Source: Cryptomeria japonica | Lineage: Eukaryota; Streptophyta; Pinopsida; Cupressales; Cupressaceae | DNA: 64,000 nucleotides | Direction: 5' to 3' | Assembly: GCF_030272615.1 (NCBI RefSeq) | Contig: NC_081414.1 | Span: forward strand, 1,801,501 to 1,865,500 | Part shown: piece by piece, positions 24,657 to 35,253 of the stretch | How the letters are laid out: every line of letters begins with the position of its first letter | Position numbering within the stretch: the first letter of the stretch is position 1 | Translations under genes and position numbers: made by a program | Notes under the pieces: generated by a model | Told to the model about the DNA's origin: nothing | Databases searched by the model: none | The model's input: the letters and a program-made list of their open reading frames with translations, nothing else

Positions 24657-26644
24657 TCAAAAATACAATAGAGACCACGTCTCTCAAGTATGGCTATCCC
24701 CTGACGGAGATGGTCTTGCTCCAGATGTCCCCACCCCTGGATCTCCAGGAGGGTCCTATCTTGGTGGCCCTGTCACACCGCGGCTCTTGGATCGCGACCC
24801 AGTATCTCAAGATTGACTAGATCTCGACTGTGTGAAACTCTGTACTCGACGGTCCCTGGGTACCGCAGCCTCATAATGCCACCGGTAGTACTCCACCTCC
24901 TGAGCTCTCAATGCTAGCTCTCTCAAGGTGTCTCTCATCAGGCCACCCGCCGCTGCTCTCTACACACTGGCTGCAAGCTCCTCTGCTCACCCCCTCCGCT
25001 CTATCTCTGTATCCTGCTCAGCGGTCAACTGCGCAATCTGTCGCTGATGTGTCAAAACCTGTGCCTACAGCTACTGTACAGTCACCTGCAGGGTCCGAAT
25101 CTGAGCATCCTCAACATGTGTAGGGACCCAGACCCATAGCGGTACCTGTGTAGGGGCAACCCCTCCTACTCTGCCTGTCCTCGGTGCTGGAGGTGGGAGC
25201 ACGTCCATCCTCCTCCTCTGCGCTGATCACCTCACCTCATCTATACCCCCCACTGCAGCTAGCACCTCCCCCACTCTCCCCTCTCCACCAGCTCCAATAG
25301 CTAACCCACCTCTCCCCCTGTCTATCATCGCCTATCTCACCGCTCTCTCCACACCTCTATCTCCTCTCCTCCCTCTATCTCCCCACCTCCCTCTACCTCC
25401 TTTCCCTCATCCTCCTCCTCCATCATCTCCATCATCATCATCATCTCCCTCTCCCTCCTCATCATCATCATCATAAGCTGGCCGCATCTCCTCGGGATCA
25501 GATATCCTAGCCACCACTCGCGTAGCAAACAATCTAGTGAACTCATCAGTCATGCTCGCATCTAGAATCTCTGGGGCATAATCCCATATCTACCCCGCCA
25601 ACTCGACAAACTCCTCCACCGCCATTGCGCTATCAATGATCGGGCTCCAATTGGCTACATCCTACCTCCACCATGCATATAGGCAAGCTCCCTGAGGTAT
25701 ACCCTGCTGACGCCCAAACTGTCTCAAAACTCGGGTCACCACAAACCTCTCTATAACAAATGGGGTCCTCTCGATCAGATATCTCATCATAAATACAAAG
25801 GGCATCTCCAGCCCGTCCTCCGCCCACACCTCACAACCTATATACGGTTGCCATGTGACCGTATCAATATCATCTAGTACTCTCCTCCAATGCTCTAGTT
25901 TGCCCAGCTTTCGCTAGACAACTAGACCCCTGTATCCATAAGCATATGCCGCTCCAATGGGCCTGTCTTTGTCTACTAATGGCCTCACAGTTGGAATGGC
26001 CTCACAGTTGGAATGTGCTCCCAACACCATACCTGTAACAGTGTCACGCCAGCTAACAAACTGCCGTAACCGAGGTATACCACCTCATGTAAGCCCATGT
26101 ACAGATGGGCCAGCATAGCTGATCCCCATGAAAACCTCCGGCCCTGTGTAACCATCTCCTCTAAAACCAATCCCCATCCCACAGAGAATCCCTTTGACCT
26201 GTGATCAGGACAAAGGAATCCACCAATAAACCCTGCCAGTACTGATGGAAGGGGTGTGTAATCCAGGTCTAAAAACTCCTGCCACGGGATCTCATAACCG
26301 CAGACTGTCTCATCATGAAAGATGTAGTGCAATGCCTCTATACCACCCTCCTCTAACTGCTCATATGGTAGTAGTGCACCTACTATGGGAATGCACAGGA
26401 TCCTGTAACAGTCCTCTGGTGTGACTGTCATCTCTCCAGTAGCAAAATGAAAGGTGTTCGTGTCACCATGCCACCTCTCTGCCAAAGCTGTTAGTAGCCC
26501 CCGGTTCATCGTGAACCGAGGCATATCTAATAGGGAGGTCAACCTGCATCTCTCAATGATATCGAGGTCGGCCTGGGTCAATCGCGGTATCAATGTCCAC
26601 GGTCTTGGAAATCTCTCCAGCGACTGAACCACACCCAATCGCTC
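24657..26644 (-). pseudogene. Antisense PMD gene of element B, exon 2
   Basis: On the minus strand the exon begins at the predicted acceptor (TTAACAG|GAG). It encodes the plant mobile domain (PMD, PF10536-like): RCRLTSLLDMPRFTMNRGLL, AERWHGDTNTFHFATGEMTV, then a segment with VTWQPY and the hallmark RVLRQFGRQQGIP. An Asp/Gly-rich stretch and a Gln/Glu-rich coiled-coil tail (IRTLQVTVQ, HQRQIAQLTAEQ, ALRAQEVEYYRWHYE) follow, ending at TGA 24657-24659. A 17-bp tandem duplication at 25981-26014 shifts the frame; without it the exon is exactly 657 codons in one frame, broken by about a dozen TAG/TGA codons. PMD proteins are known in plant silencing factors (MAIL1/MAIN family) and in transposons; function here is unknown. 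Confidence 0.82.
25981..26014. repeat. 17-bp tandem duplication in the PMD exon
   Basis: GGCCTCACAGTTGGAAT occurs twice in a row. The extra 17 bases shift the PMD frame and create an early stop at 25985. Confidence 0.9.
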
Positions 26645-26769
26645 CTGTTAACAAGCAAAAAAAATCCAATATCAGTTTCCACATCAAAACAATGATATCA
26701 AAATCAAACTCACATCAACAACATGAAACAATTTGCTCATCTACATCAAGTTCAAAATCCTATCATTTC

Positions 26770-26942
26770 ATATCAACTTGTAACACAACTCAAGTTCTCA
26801 AAAACCATATCAAAACTTGTAACACAACTCAAGTCTCCAAATCACACAAACTTGTAAAACAACTCAAGTTTCCCACCCATATCAGCTTATAAAACAACTC
26901 AAGTTTCCAACCCATATCAACTTGTAACACAAATCAGGCTTC
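26770..26942 (-). repeat. Degenerate tandem repeat in the antisense intron
   Basis: Five copies of an approximately 36-40 bp unit built around AACTTGTAACACAACTCAAG (plus strand), with variable spacers. Confidence 0.8.
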
Positions 26943-27137
26943 ACACATTGAACTTGAAACAAAGTGCAAAAACACATCATATTTTGATCAACACAACACA
27001 TTGATATCTATACATAACTTGAAATATCGCAAATTAAAACAAGTTATATCAACACTCATATTGGACAAATCCATAAAACTCATGATAGAATGACACAACA
27101 AATTCACAAATCACCTCATCTTGCCAAATTTTTCCAG

Positions 27138-27608
27138 ATGTGCTAAAACAGATTCTCGATGCGCTAAAATTCACCCACGCGCTAGGCTGTTTTTTCCTAC
27201 GCGCTAATCTATTCACCCCATGCGCTATACTGACTCTACGTGCTAAAATCTTTCCCCCCATGCACCACCTAATCTGCACTATGCGCTAAACCCTACCCAC
27301 GTGCTAATCTATATCTCGCTGGTGCTACCTATTTGACCCTATGCGCTAGGTCTACCCTACGCGCTAAACCCCCTTACCCATGTGAACCCCTGCGGCCCCT
27401 ATGCGCTAGGTCTACCCTACGTGCTACCCTGCTGACCTAACGCGCTACCCGACATTCGCCATGCGCTATTTTAAGTCTCTGCGCTAACCTAGACTTTCTA
27501 TGCGCTACCCTATTTTGTTTCGGATGCAGCCCTAGAAATAGACTTGATGCGCTACCTAAAATTTCGTATGTGCTAATCTATGACTTTGATGCGCTAAAAC
27601 GCTAAAAC
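27138..27608 (-). repeat. TAGCGC array 3, antisense orientation
   Basis: About 14 exact GCGCTA hexamers on the plus strand (TAGCGC on the minus strand), plus GTGCTA variants, spaced mostly 18-25 bp. It lies in the predicted antisense intron and is oriented with the antisense gene, the mirror of arrays 1 and 2 in the sense leader. Confidence 0.85.
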
Positions 27609-27683
27609 TGACTTTTAAAAATAAAAAAATGACCAAAAATGACCAAATCAAAAATCAAAAGAGGGTCAAAACTGTTGACTTAC

Positions 27684-27758
27684 TGGTGGTCCATACGCTG
27701 TAGGTCTCCGGTACCTTCGAACGCGCTCAAAACGGTGTCTGGAATACGGAATAGGCAT
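27684..27758 (-). CDS. Antisense PMD gene of element B, exon 1
   Basis: The first ATG downstream of the TATA box on the minus strand (27758-27756, context TCAAAATGCC) opens 25 codons that start MPIPYSRHRF and are rich in Arg and Tyr. They run without a stop to the GTAAGT donor at 27683. Downstream, in phase, is the PMD exon. There is no similarity I recognise in these 25 residues; the basic character is all that can be said. The call depends on the splice prediction, so it is moderate. Confidence 0.55.
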
Positions 27759-27832
27759 TTTGACTTCAGACCAAATTTTCTCTCTCCAAAGTCAACAATG
27801 CACAAATGAATCAAATTAAACCACTTTTTCCC

Positions 27833-27839
27833 TTTTATA
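27833..27839 (-). promoter_or_regulatory. TATA box of the antisense PMD gene
   Basis: The minus strand reads CCTCCTATAAAAGGGAAA, a strong plant TATA box, about 75-80 bp upstream of the first ATG (27758). No ATG lies between. A GAGAGAGAAA tract follows at about 27778-27788. It is inside the element, upstream of its polypurine tract, and independent of the LTR promoters. Confidence 0.6.
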
Positions 27840-27924
27840 GGAGGGAAAATGAAATTAGGGTTAGCCAAATGGACATGTAATATGGTTGCGGTCTCCCCTA
27901 TACCCTACACAATGTACATTATCG

Positions 27925-28027
27925 GGAGATGAATCAATTTACACACATTTCACATAGACAAAATCATACACACCACACACACCTCATCAAAATTAAATCA
28001 AAATTTTCAAAATATTGATTCATCTCC
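27925..28027. repeat. Inverted repeat before the polypurine tract of element B
   Basis: GGAGATGAATCAAT (27925-27938) is the exact reverse complement of ATTGATTCATCTCC (28014-28027). The loop is 75 nt of A-rich sequence. It could form a 14-bp stem in the sense RNA 3' region or in the antisense promoter region. The rest of 27840-28164 shows no other feature. Confidence 0.7.
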
Positions 28028-28164
28028 TGAAGGGGCATCACCATCAAATATCGAATCTGGGGCACGACTTGCAAATCAAAAGAGTGACACAAAAATTGCA
28101 TTTGATCATAAATCATGATAACGCATCATTTTCTTTGAAATAACATGTGCACACACGTCACTTC

Positions 28165-28178
28165 AAAGAGGGGCAAAA
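28165..28178 (+). other. Polypurine tract of element B
   Basis: AAAGAGGGGCAAAA immediately precedes the 3' LTR. Confidence 0.85.
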
Positions 28179-29626
28179 TGTAGACGTATAAAAATGACCA
28201 TATTCCTAAATGAATATTTTATGTTCATTTCTCTATTTAATTAAATCCAATTTAATTAAATTACCCGAATTCCTCTATTTAATTAAGTAAATCACTCAAT
28301 TTATTCAAATTAAATTCACTATACCATTTAATGAATAAATCATTTTATTCAATTAAATCCCTTCTATCCACTTTTAATTAAATTCAAATTTAATTAAATA
28401 GTTATCCTAAATTGAATAAATCTAATTTATTTAATTTCTCCAAATTGCAACCAAATTGAATTAAATTAACTTTATTTCAATTAAATCCTATTATCCCTCC
28501 ATCCACTTGCATTTTCCTACATCTCCCACTTGCCTTCCTAAACCTATTTCTAATCCCTTCTAGACTCTTCTAATCACTTCTAATTAGCTTAACCCATCTT
28601 CTAAACTTTGTCACATCCCTAAGCAAGGGGAGGTCACTTCTCAAAACCTTAAAGTCTTTGATAACCATTAAAGGCTTCAAGTCTTCAACCACTTAATTTC
28701 CCAAAGTCTCCCAAACCATTAATGGTTAATTCAACCCTCTTACATGGTTAGAGACTTTTTGCCTAACTTAACCTTCATCCAACCCAAGGGTCTCATCAAG
28801 CCTTTAATGCTTTGACCATGATTATCCCTTAATCATTTGCACAAGAGTTTATCCTTGGATTAACTCTTAATCCAATGGGTAATCTTAACTTAGGCTTGAC
28901 CTTTACCCTCTAGATAACCATAAGGTCTTCTCAGGCATTTAATGCCTCCAACCCCTTCTCTCAACCCAACCCTATGTTGACACTTGTCAGCATTTCATTG
29001 GTGCAAATTGCAAACATGGATCCCCAACTTTCAAACTCAACCCTTGATCAACTCTTTCAATCCGGATCATCCATTGCCCTGTTTTTGCTATAAACAGAGC
29101 TCTCATTCCTCCATTTTGAGATATCCTCCAAATTTGTAGTATCATACTTATGCTCAAATACATTCAAGCTTTTATATATCATTTTTATGCTCATCATTTT
29201 AGCCTCTCTTTAACTAGGAATTAGTCTAAATATGCATGTTTAGAATACTTTCTTTATCATTTAGCTCCATCATAGACTAATATATCATGTTAGGATAGTA
29301 TTTATACTAACCTTGTCATCTTATAATCTAGTTTATTGCATTTTAAGATCATGAATAGCTTAGGATGCATTTCATTCTAAAATCTATCAAAGCATCCCTC
29401 GTTCTTACATTTGCCATCCCTAAACCATTTTGTTCAGTGATCTGAGAGCAAAAACATTGGTTTGAGGGACATTGTAAGATAGAGAACCATGGGACCAACC
29501 TTGGGAAGCTGAGTGATACTTCATTATTCCATAGCTTGCACCAAGAAGTCCTGTGTGTGTGTGTGGACAAGTCTTTTGGAATATTTTCACATATTGAGTT
29601 CTATCGACCCGCTTTTCTCGCATACA
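28179..29626 (+). repeat. 3' LTR of element B
   Basis: 1448 bp, TGTAGACG to GCATACA, nearly identical to 11385-12830. A TATAAA box is at 29089-29094. It is followed by GATAC (29627-29631), the target copy. Confidence 0.96.
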
Positions 29627-29772
29627 GATACTACTGCAGATAGTAGGTGTATACAAATGGGGTCTGCACATGCAGAAAGGTCAATTGCCTAGAGCACACT
29701 TATCAAATGGGAGTTGCAATTACTACAGTAGGATGGTTAAATCCTAGAATAATGTACTGCTCAAAATAGCAT
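29627..29772 (-). repeat. 5' LTR of element A, second piece
   Basis: Aligns with the middle of the 3' LTR of A (GATACTACTGCAGATAGTA...CTCAAAATAGCAT). It ends in AGCAT (29768-29772), the left target copy of element C. Confidence 0.93.
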
Positions 29773-30947
29773 TGTTACTATTTACTAAGTTGTCATTAGT
29801 TTATGTACAAAGTCATTCTATATACTCTAGTCGGTTATTACTATTAAAATATTCAGTCGGTAAGCACAGAGCAGTCGGTTATAGAAGAAACAAGTCACAA
29901 AGTTTAGTATTCACCGAGCTGTATACCGAGTAACACTCTATGTCTACCGAGCAACAAAAATGGTATAACGAGTGAATATGAACCGAGTGAAATGTGTTAC
30001 CAGATTCATTGAACCTAGACACATATGAGAAACGTGTTACAAAGATCGAGGAATAGGGAACCAATATCACATTGAAAATTGCACTTAAGATTTTGTATGA
30101 TTTTGAGGATATCTATCCAATGAATTAATTGTATAAGGTTATTCATTTAATGAATCATGTTTGTAAGATCGAAGCATGAACAAGATCACCGTCATAAGAG
30201 ATCTATATATATAACATGAATTGAGGATCAAATGTGTGTGTATGTATGTGAAGCAAGACATATGTGAAAAACATTTGAGTGTTATGACTGTTACAATTGA
30301 CAGAGATACCCAGTGTCACCGAGAAGGTTTTCAGAGAACAGTCAGGGAACAAAGTAAAAAGAAAGGTTTACCGAGTTAATTTATGGATTACCAAGGTATG
30401 CTATAAGCAAGGTAATTTCATTTTGAGCACATAGAACCTGCTATAACATTTTAGATGTGAAGTTGCAGATATTTTGTAACATTTTGATTGTAATATTTTG
30501 AGTTGTAAGAGAAACCTTTAACAAGATAAAAGACTCTAACAAAGTCTATAAATTGTAAAGCCTTTAACCAGGTGCAACATTTAGAATAAGTGTTATAAAA
30601 TCCTTTGGCAAGGTAGATCTAAAGATCTTGATACTCCTAACAGGGTAAGCTATCAAAAATAGCTAAAATGTAGCTCTAACTGAGCAACCTTTATTATTGC
30701 AGTAGTGAAGTTGTGGGTGCCATCCCCACTGCAGTTTTTCTCTCTAACCAAGAGTTTCTACGTAACCAAAATATATGTGTTATGAAGTGAACCATGTATG
30801 ATTGTTATTTATTTGTTTTAGCCTTATATTATGTTACAGCAGTTTTTGGTTTATGCTTAACAGTAAAGTTATTGTTCAAGAAAAGATTTGAAGTACTGAT
30901 TCACCCCTCCCCTCTCATTACATTAGCTTTCCATATTGGGCCTAACA
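29773..30947 (+). repeat. 5' LTR of element C
   Basis: 1175 bp, TGTTACTATTTACTAAG to GGGCCTAACA. A TATATATATA box is at 30204-30213 and GATTCACCCCTCCCCTCTCA near 30898-30916. Very similar to 51764-52939. Confidence 0.95.
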
Positions 30948-30949
30948 AT

Positions 30950-30961
30950 TGGTATCACAGC
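30950..30961 (+). other. Primer binding site of element C
   Basis: TGGTATCACAGC, two bases after the LTR; one mismatch from the initiator tRNA-Met-type site TGGTATCAGAGC. Confidence 0.85.
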
Positions 30962-31010
30962 TTGAATCTTGGAAAAGGGTTTAACTGCCTAAAGAGAAAG
31001 ATCTTATCAA

Positions 31011-31823
31011 TGGAAGGCTACAAACAATCTCAGAGAATTGTGAATCTTCAAAATGAATTGGATCATGCTAATCAAGTGATTGTTGACATGCAGAAACAAA
31101 TGCAAAAATCTCTGAAAGTTAGAAGAAGTTTGTTTGATGATTTGCAGGACTCTCAAGAGCTAGTGGAATAAATTGAGACATCATCTAAGAACAATATATC
31201 TGAAGAGACTGAAGAAATGATTGAAGAACTGAAAGTAAAGAACAAAGCACTGAGTAATCAGCTAAAAGCAATGAAAAGAGAACATGAACATTTCAGCACA
31301 TAGATGACTGAAAATCTTGATGCATTAAGGACAGGCAAGGATAACATAAGAGATAACATAAGAGATCTAGAAAGAGAAAAACAATAGCTTGAAGCATTAG
31401 TATCTGAAAAGGAATGATGAAATCACAAGGTTGACTGGAATTCAACAAAATCTGTCAGATCAATTGGCTTATGCATATCATGAAGCAAATATGAAAGATA
31501 ATGAAAATCAAGTATTGAAACTTGAAGTATCAAGGTTGACCGATGAAATTGAAATAGAGAAGAAATCCAAAGAAACACTAAAGAAGAGTTATGAAGCATC
31601 AAAGATGTTGGATGAGCAACTTAATACAAAAAGACCCAACAAAGTTGCAGGACTCAGTTACAAAGGAAAAGACTCTATCGAGAAGGGAATCCACACTACT
31701 GAGAGAGGAGAATCATCAAAACAAGCTAGAAACAAGAAGAAAATCAAAGGAAAGAAGCCTATTTGCAACTATTGTGGAAAACAAGGACATATTGCCAACA
31801 TGTGCCAAATTAGAAAAGGTAAG
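31011..31823 (+). pseudogene. Element C ORF1, N-terminal coiled coil and first zinc knuckle
   Basis: ATG at 31011 (MEGYKQSQRIVNLQNELDHA). The whole stretch to about 31620 has the heptad, Lys/Glu-rich character of a coiled coil (for example LKVKNKALSNQLKAMKREH), interrupted by TAA/TAG stops near 31169, 31303 and 31387 and by a one-base frameshift near 31415. It then becomes basic and carries the first knuckle CNYCGKQGHIANMC (about 31770-31811). Element D is inserted at 31823, 12 codons or fewer after the knuckle. ORF1 resumes at 46975 in the matching frame. It lacks the usual UBN2 gag domain of Copia elements. Confidence 0.78.
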
Positions 31824-33343
31824 TGTTGGCATTACAATAAGAAAGATTGTTGATATTCAGTAAGGATATTGAGAAGGTTGTTGAAGATTATTTTATATAG
31901 CTGAAGAAGGATGATAACTATCTTTATAACATTATTTTTTCATTGATGTCAAGAAATTGATTATCTGATTCAGTATGATGTTGCCATATCTTGAGAAGAT
32001 TGATTAGAAGAGAATTAAGATGTCGATAAAAGACACAGAAAGAATGTGATGAATAAGGGGCCAAATAAGTTATTCAATGGGTAACTATTACCGAGTTAGA
32101 CAATGATGAGATCATGATGTTTAGATTGTTTTGATATCCTACATATGTTGTTAATTGTAAGGTTAATACTATACTATGCAACTGAGCAAAGAACCTAGTC
32201 GGTAAACCCTAAGGAACCTAGTCGGTAAACCCTAAGGTTATCGATATTGGTTAATGAAGGCAAAATCTCTACCGAGTAAAGTTTAGTATTTACTGAGTTG
32301 CAATCGAGTTATGACTGTACGCATGGGATGGATAAAAGCATTATTTAATGAAGGACAATGATTAGCTGGAGATGTATAAATGATTGGTATGCCATGAATG
32401 AAGTTTGTTAAAAGATCTATGGCGAAGGAAAAATGACAGGAAGATCTACAATGCAGATTGAACTGTAATAACCTTGTGCAAGTTCCAAGAAAGGACTGCA
32501 AGTCATGAGGCAAGATAAAACATTTTTAGATCAAAAGGATACATTGAACTTTGTCAAGTTTGAAGATCTAATGGCTAAGATTGATCATGGGAAATGTGAT
32601 CAAGGAGATTAAGCAGTTAGCAATTGTTTATAAATAAGGAATTGTTGATAAACAATGTATGCAGGCAAGTGTAAGCAAAAGGATGCTACATAGTGATTAC
32701 CGAGCACAGAATCTTGAAGACCTATTTGATTAACAGTGTAGAGAGCCCAACAGAGGGACAAGATAAGTCCTATGACTAAATTGTTTTGAGCAAATAAGAA
32801 TCTGCTTTAGCATTTTAGATGTGAAGTTGCAGATAGATTTTTATTACTGTTATTTTGTAAGTGACAGAAAATATCTTAACCGAGTGGACTTAACAGTCTT
32901 ATATGTAAACCCTCTAGCAAGGTAACATTCTAAATGAGTGTTTGAAATCCTTTGACAAGGTCACTTCTAACAAAGTGAAAATCCTAACAGATCTGACGGA
33001 AATCCCTTAACCGGGTCACATCTAGCAATGTGTTTGTAATCTTTAACAGGATTTGCTTTTAACCAAGCATACTCTAGAAGAGTATATTTGTTAGTGGGTC
33101 CGAAATCCCACAGTGGTTTTTCCCTATTTGGGTTTCCACGTTAAATCTGGTATTATGAGTGTTATTATGATTATGTGTTCATAAGTTTGCATGTTTAGCA
33201 GTTTTTGGTTAAGTTGCTGAAGTATATGTTACCGAGGTTGAATCTGTTGATTTTATGAAAGTTTAAGTTTGTATGATTCACCCCCCCCTCTCATCTTGTT
33301 AGCTATTGGCATCTATACTTTACATCAAGTATCAAAACTATTA
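31824..33343 (+). repeat. 5' LTR of element D
   Basis: 1520 bp from TGTTGGCATTAC to ...AAAACTATTA. The 3' LTR ends CTATCA, so the terminal CA has become TA here. TATAAATA at 32629-32636; GATTCACCCCCCCCTCTCATC at about 33278-33297. Confidence 0.93.
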
Positions 33344-33345
33344 AT

Positions 33346-33357
33346 TGGTATCAGAGC
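33346..33357 (+). other. Primer binding site of element D
   Basis: TGGTATCAGAGC, the standard initiator tRNA-Met-type site of plant Copia elements, two bases after the LTR. Confidence 0.92.
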
Positions 33358-33407
33358 TTTGGACTCCAGAAGAAAAGTTTAAAGGTACTTGAGGCAAAGA
33401 TCCAAAG

Positions 33408-33790
33408 ATGTATAAAAGGGATGCACCGAAGTTGAACAAGTCAAGTTTCTCCACATGGCAGAAAAGGATGAAGCTGCATTTATCAGGAATTGGAGAATAT
33501 GCAATATATTATCTAGAGAATGATTACATTGCACCGACCACCAACCCTATGATCTTGGAAGAGAATAAGGCAAAGCAAGAACATATTTAAGCTATGATTG
33601 AAATTACATCAGCATTGACTAACTCAGAGTTTAATGATCTAGAAGGCTGTAATGATGCAAAATCAATGTGGACTAAGCTCATATATGTGTATGGAGGTGA
33701 TGAACATGTTCAAAGTGAAAAAGTAGATAGTCTGAGAGGACAACTTGAATCCATGAAAATGAACGAAGGTGAGAACATAACCCAATACAG
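33408..33790 (+). pseudogene. Copia gag, N-terminal part (element D)
   Basis: ATG at 33408 (MYKRDAPKLNKSSFSTWQKR). UBN2-type gag with LHLSGIGEYAIYYLEND, EITSALTNSEFNDLEGC and VDSLRGQLESMKMNEGENI. One TAA at 33588-33590 replaces the Gln codon that element E keeps. The frame is cut at 33790 by element E and continues at 41236. Gag forms the particle and binds the RNA. Confidence 0.9.
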
Positions 33791-35253
33791 TGATAGTTCT
33801 GATACTTAATGTAAGTACAAATCCAATAGCCAACAAGATGAGAGTGGGGGGGTGAATCATACTAACTTAATCTTCCATAAAAACATCAGATTCAACCTCA
33901 GTAACATATACTTCAGTAATATAACCAAAACTGCTAAACATGCAAACTCAAAAGTATATAAACATCATATCACTCATAACACTAGATTTAACGTGGAAAC
34001 CCAAATAGGAAAAAACCATTGTGGGATTTTGGACCCACTAAGAAATATACTCTTCTAGAGTATGCTCGGTTAAAAGTAAATCCTGTTAAAGATTACAAAC
34101 ACATTGCTAGATGTGACCCGGTTAAGGGATTTCCCTCAGATCTGTTAGGATCTTCACCTTGTTAGAAGTGACCTTGTTAAAGGATTTCAAACACTCAATC
34201 AGAATGTCACCTTGCTAGAGGGTTTTACAAATAAGACTGTTAAGTCCACTCGGTTAAGATATTTTCTGTAACTTTCACAAAATAACGAGAATAAAAATCT
34301 ATCTGCAACTTCACATCTAAAATGCTAAAGCAGATTCTTATTTGCTCAATACAATCTAGACATAGAACTAATCTTGTCCATCCCTGTGCATACATTTGCC
34401 CGCATGCATTGTTTATCAATAGCTCCCTATTTATAAACAATTCACCAATCGCTTAATCTCCTTGATCACACTTCCCATGATCAATCATAGCCATTAGATC
34501 TTCAATCTTGTCCAGGTTCAATGTATCCTTCGATCTGAAAAATGTTTTACCTTGCCTTGGAACTTGCATACATTTCTTGGAACTTGTGCTAGGGTAATGC
34601 GGTTCAATCTGCGTTGTAGATCTTCATGCCAATTTTCCTTTGCCATAGATTCTTTAACAAACTTCATGCACGATATACCAATCATTTAATCAGTTCCAAC
34701 TCATCAGCTTCCTTCATTAAATAACGCATGTAACCATTTAATGTATTCTATTATAGCTCGGTTACAACTCGGTTACAACTCGGTAACAACTCGGTGAATA
34801 CTAAACTTCACTCAGTAGACATTCTGCCTTCATTAACCGATAGCGATAACCTTAGGGTTTACCGACTAGGTTCTTTGCTTGGTAACATAGTATAGTATTA
34901 ACCTTACAATTTACAACATATGTATGATGTTAAAACAATCTAAACATCATGATCTCATCATTGTCTGACTCAGTAATAGTTGCCCATTGAATACCTTATT
35001 CATCCCCTTAATCATCATATTCTTTCTGTGTCTTTTACCGACATCTTTATACTCATCAAATCATACTTCTCAAGATATGGCAACATCATACTGAATTAGA
35101 AAATCAATTTCTTGACATCAATGACAAAATAATAATATCAAGATAGTAAATAATCCTTAATCAGTTATATCCATAATCATCAACATCCTTCTCAATATCC
35201 TTATTGAAATGCCAACAATCTCCCATTGTCTGTTATAATGCCAAATGCCAACA
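33791..35253 (-). repeat. 3' LTR of element E
   Basis: 1463 bp. Relative to the other LTR it lacks a stretch of roughly 75 bp (present at about 40298-40370). TATA motif at 34428-34435 on the minus strand. The last 37 bases before the purine tract repeat the LTR start (see findings). Confidence 0.93.

Larger units (their letters stand above)
26645..27683 (-). other. Predicted intron of the antisense PMD gene (1039 nt)
   Basis: On the minus strand the donor is CCACCA|GTAAGT (27683 downward), a near-perfect plant donor. The acceptor is a T-rich stretch, TTTTTTTTGCTTGTTAACAG, ending at 26645. Both junctions are phase 0, so exon 1 and exon 2 join in frame. Retention would end translation at a TGA five codons into the intron. 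The intron contains the TAGCGC array 3 (27138-27608) and a five-copy repeat (26770-26942). It is inferred from sequence only. Confidence 0.6.
11385..29626 (+). mobile_element. Element B: Ty3/Gypsy LTR retrotransposon, Tat type, with antisense PMD gene
   Basis: 18.2 kb with LTRs of 1446 and 1448 bp, TG...CA ends, a primer site at 12835, a polypurine tract at 28165-28178 and flanking GATAG/GATAC. Domain order is gag, zinc knuckle, protease, G-patch, reverse transcriptase, RNase H, second (archaeal-type) RNase H, integrase. The second RNase H is the hallmark of the Tat lineage (Ogre, Retand and relatives). A leader of about 3.1 kb precedes gag and about 4.9 kb with an antisense gene follows integrase. 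By eye the LTRs differ at roughly 20 positions, yet pol has about 20 in-frame stops. Confidence 0.93.

Noticed and set aside
24911-25546. Plus- and minus-strand ORFs in the GC-rich stretch near 25000-25500
   Set aside because: They are shadow frames of the antisense PMD exon, whose true frame continues through with a coiled-coil tail.
31826-31853. An extra Cys-rich knuckle (CWHYNKKDC) at the end of the first zinc-knuckle frame of C
   Set aside because: It is read from the first bases of the LTR of element D. The real continuation is at 46975.
33346-33357. tRNA-Met gene fragments at the primer sites
   Set aside because: Only 10-12 bases match and they sit directly beside LTRs, as primer binding sites do.
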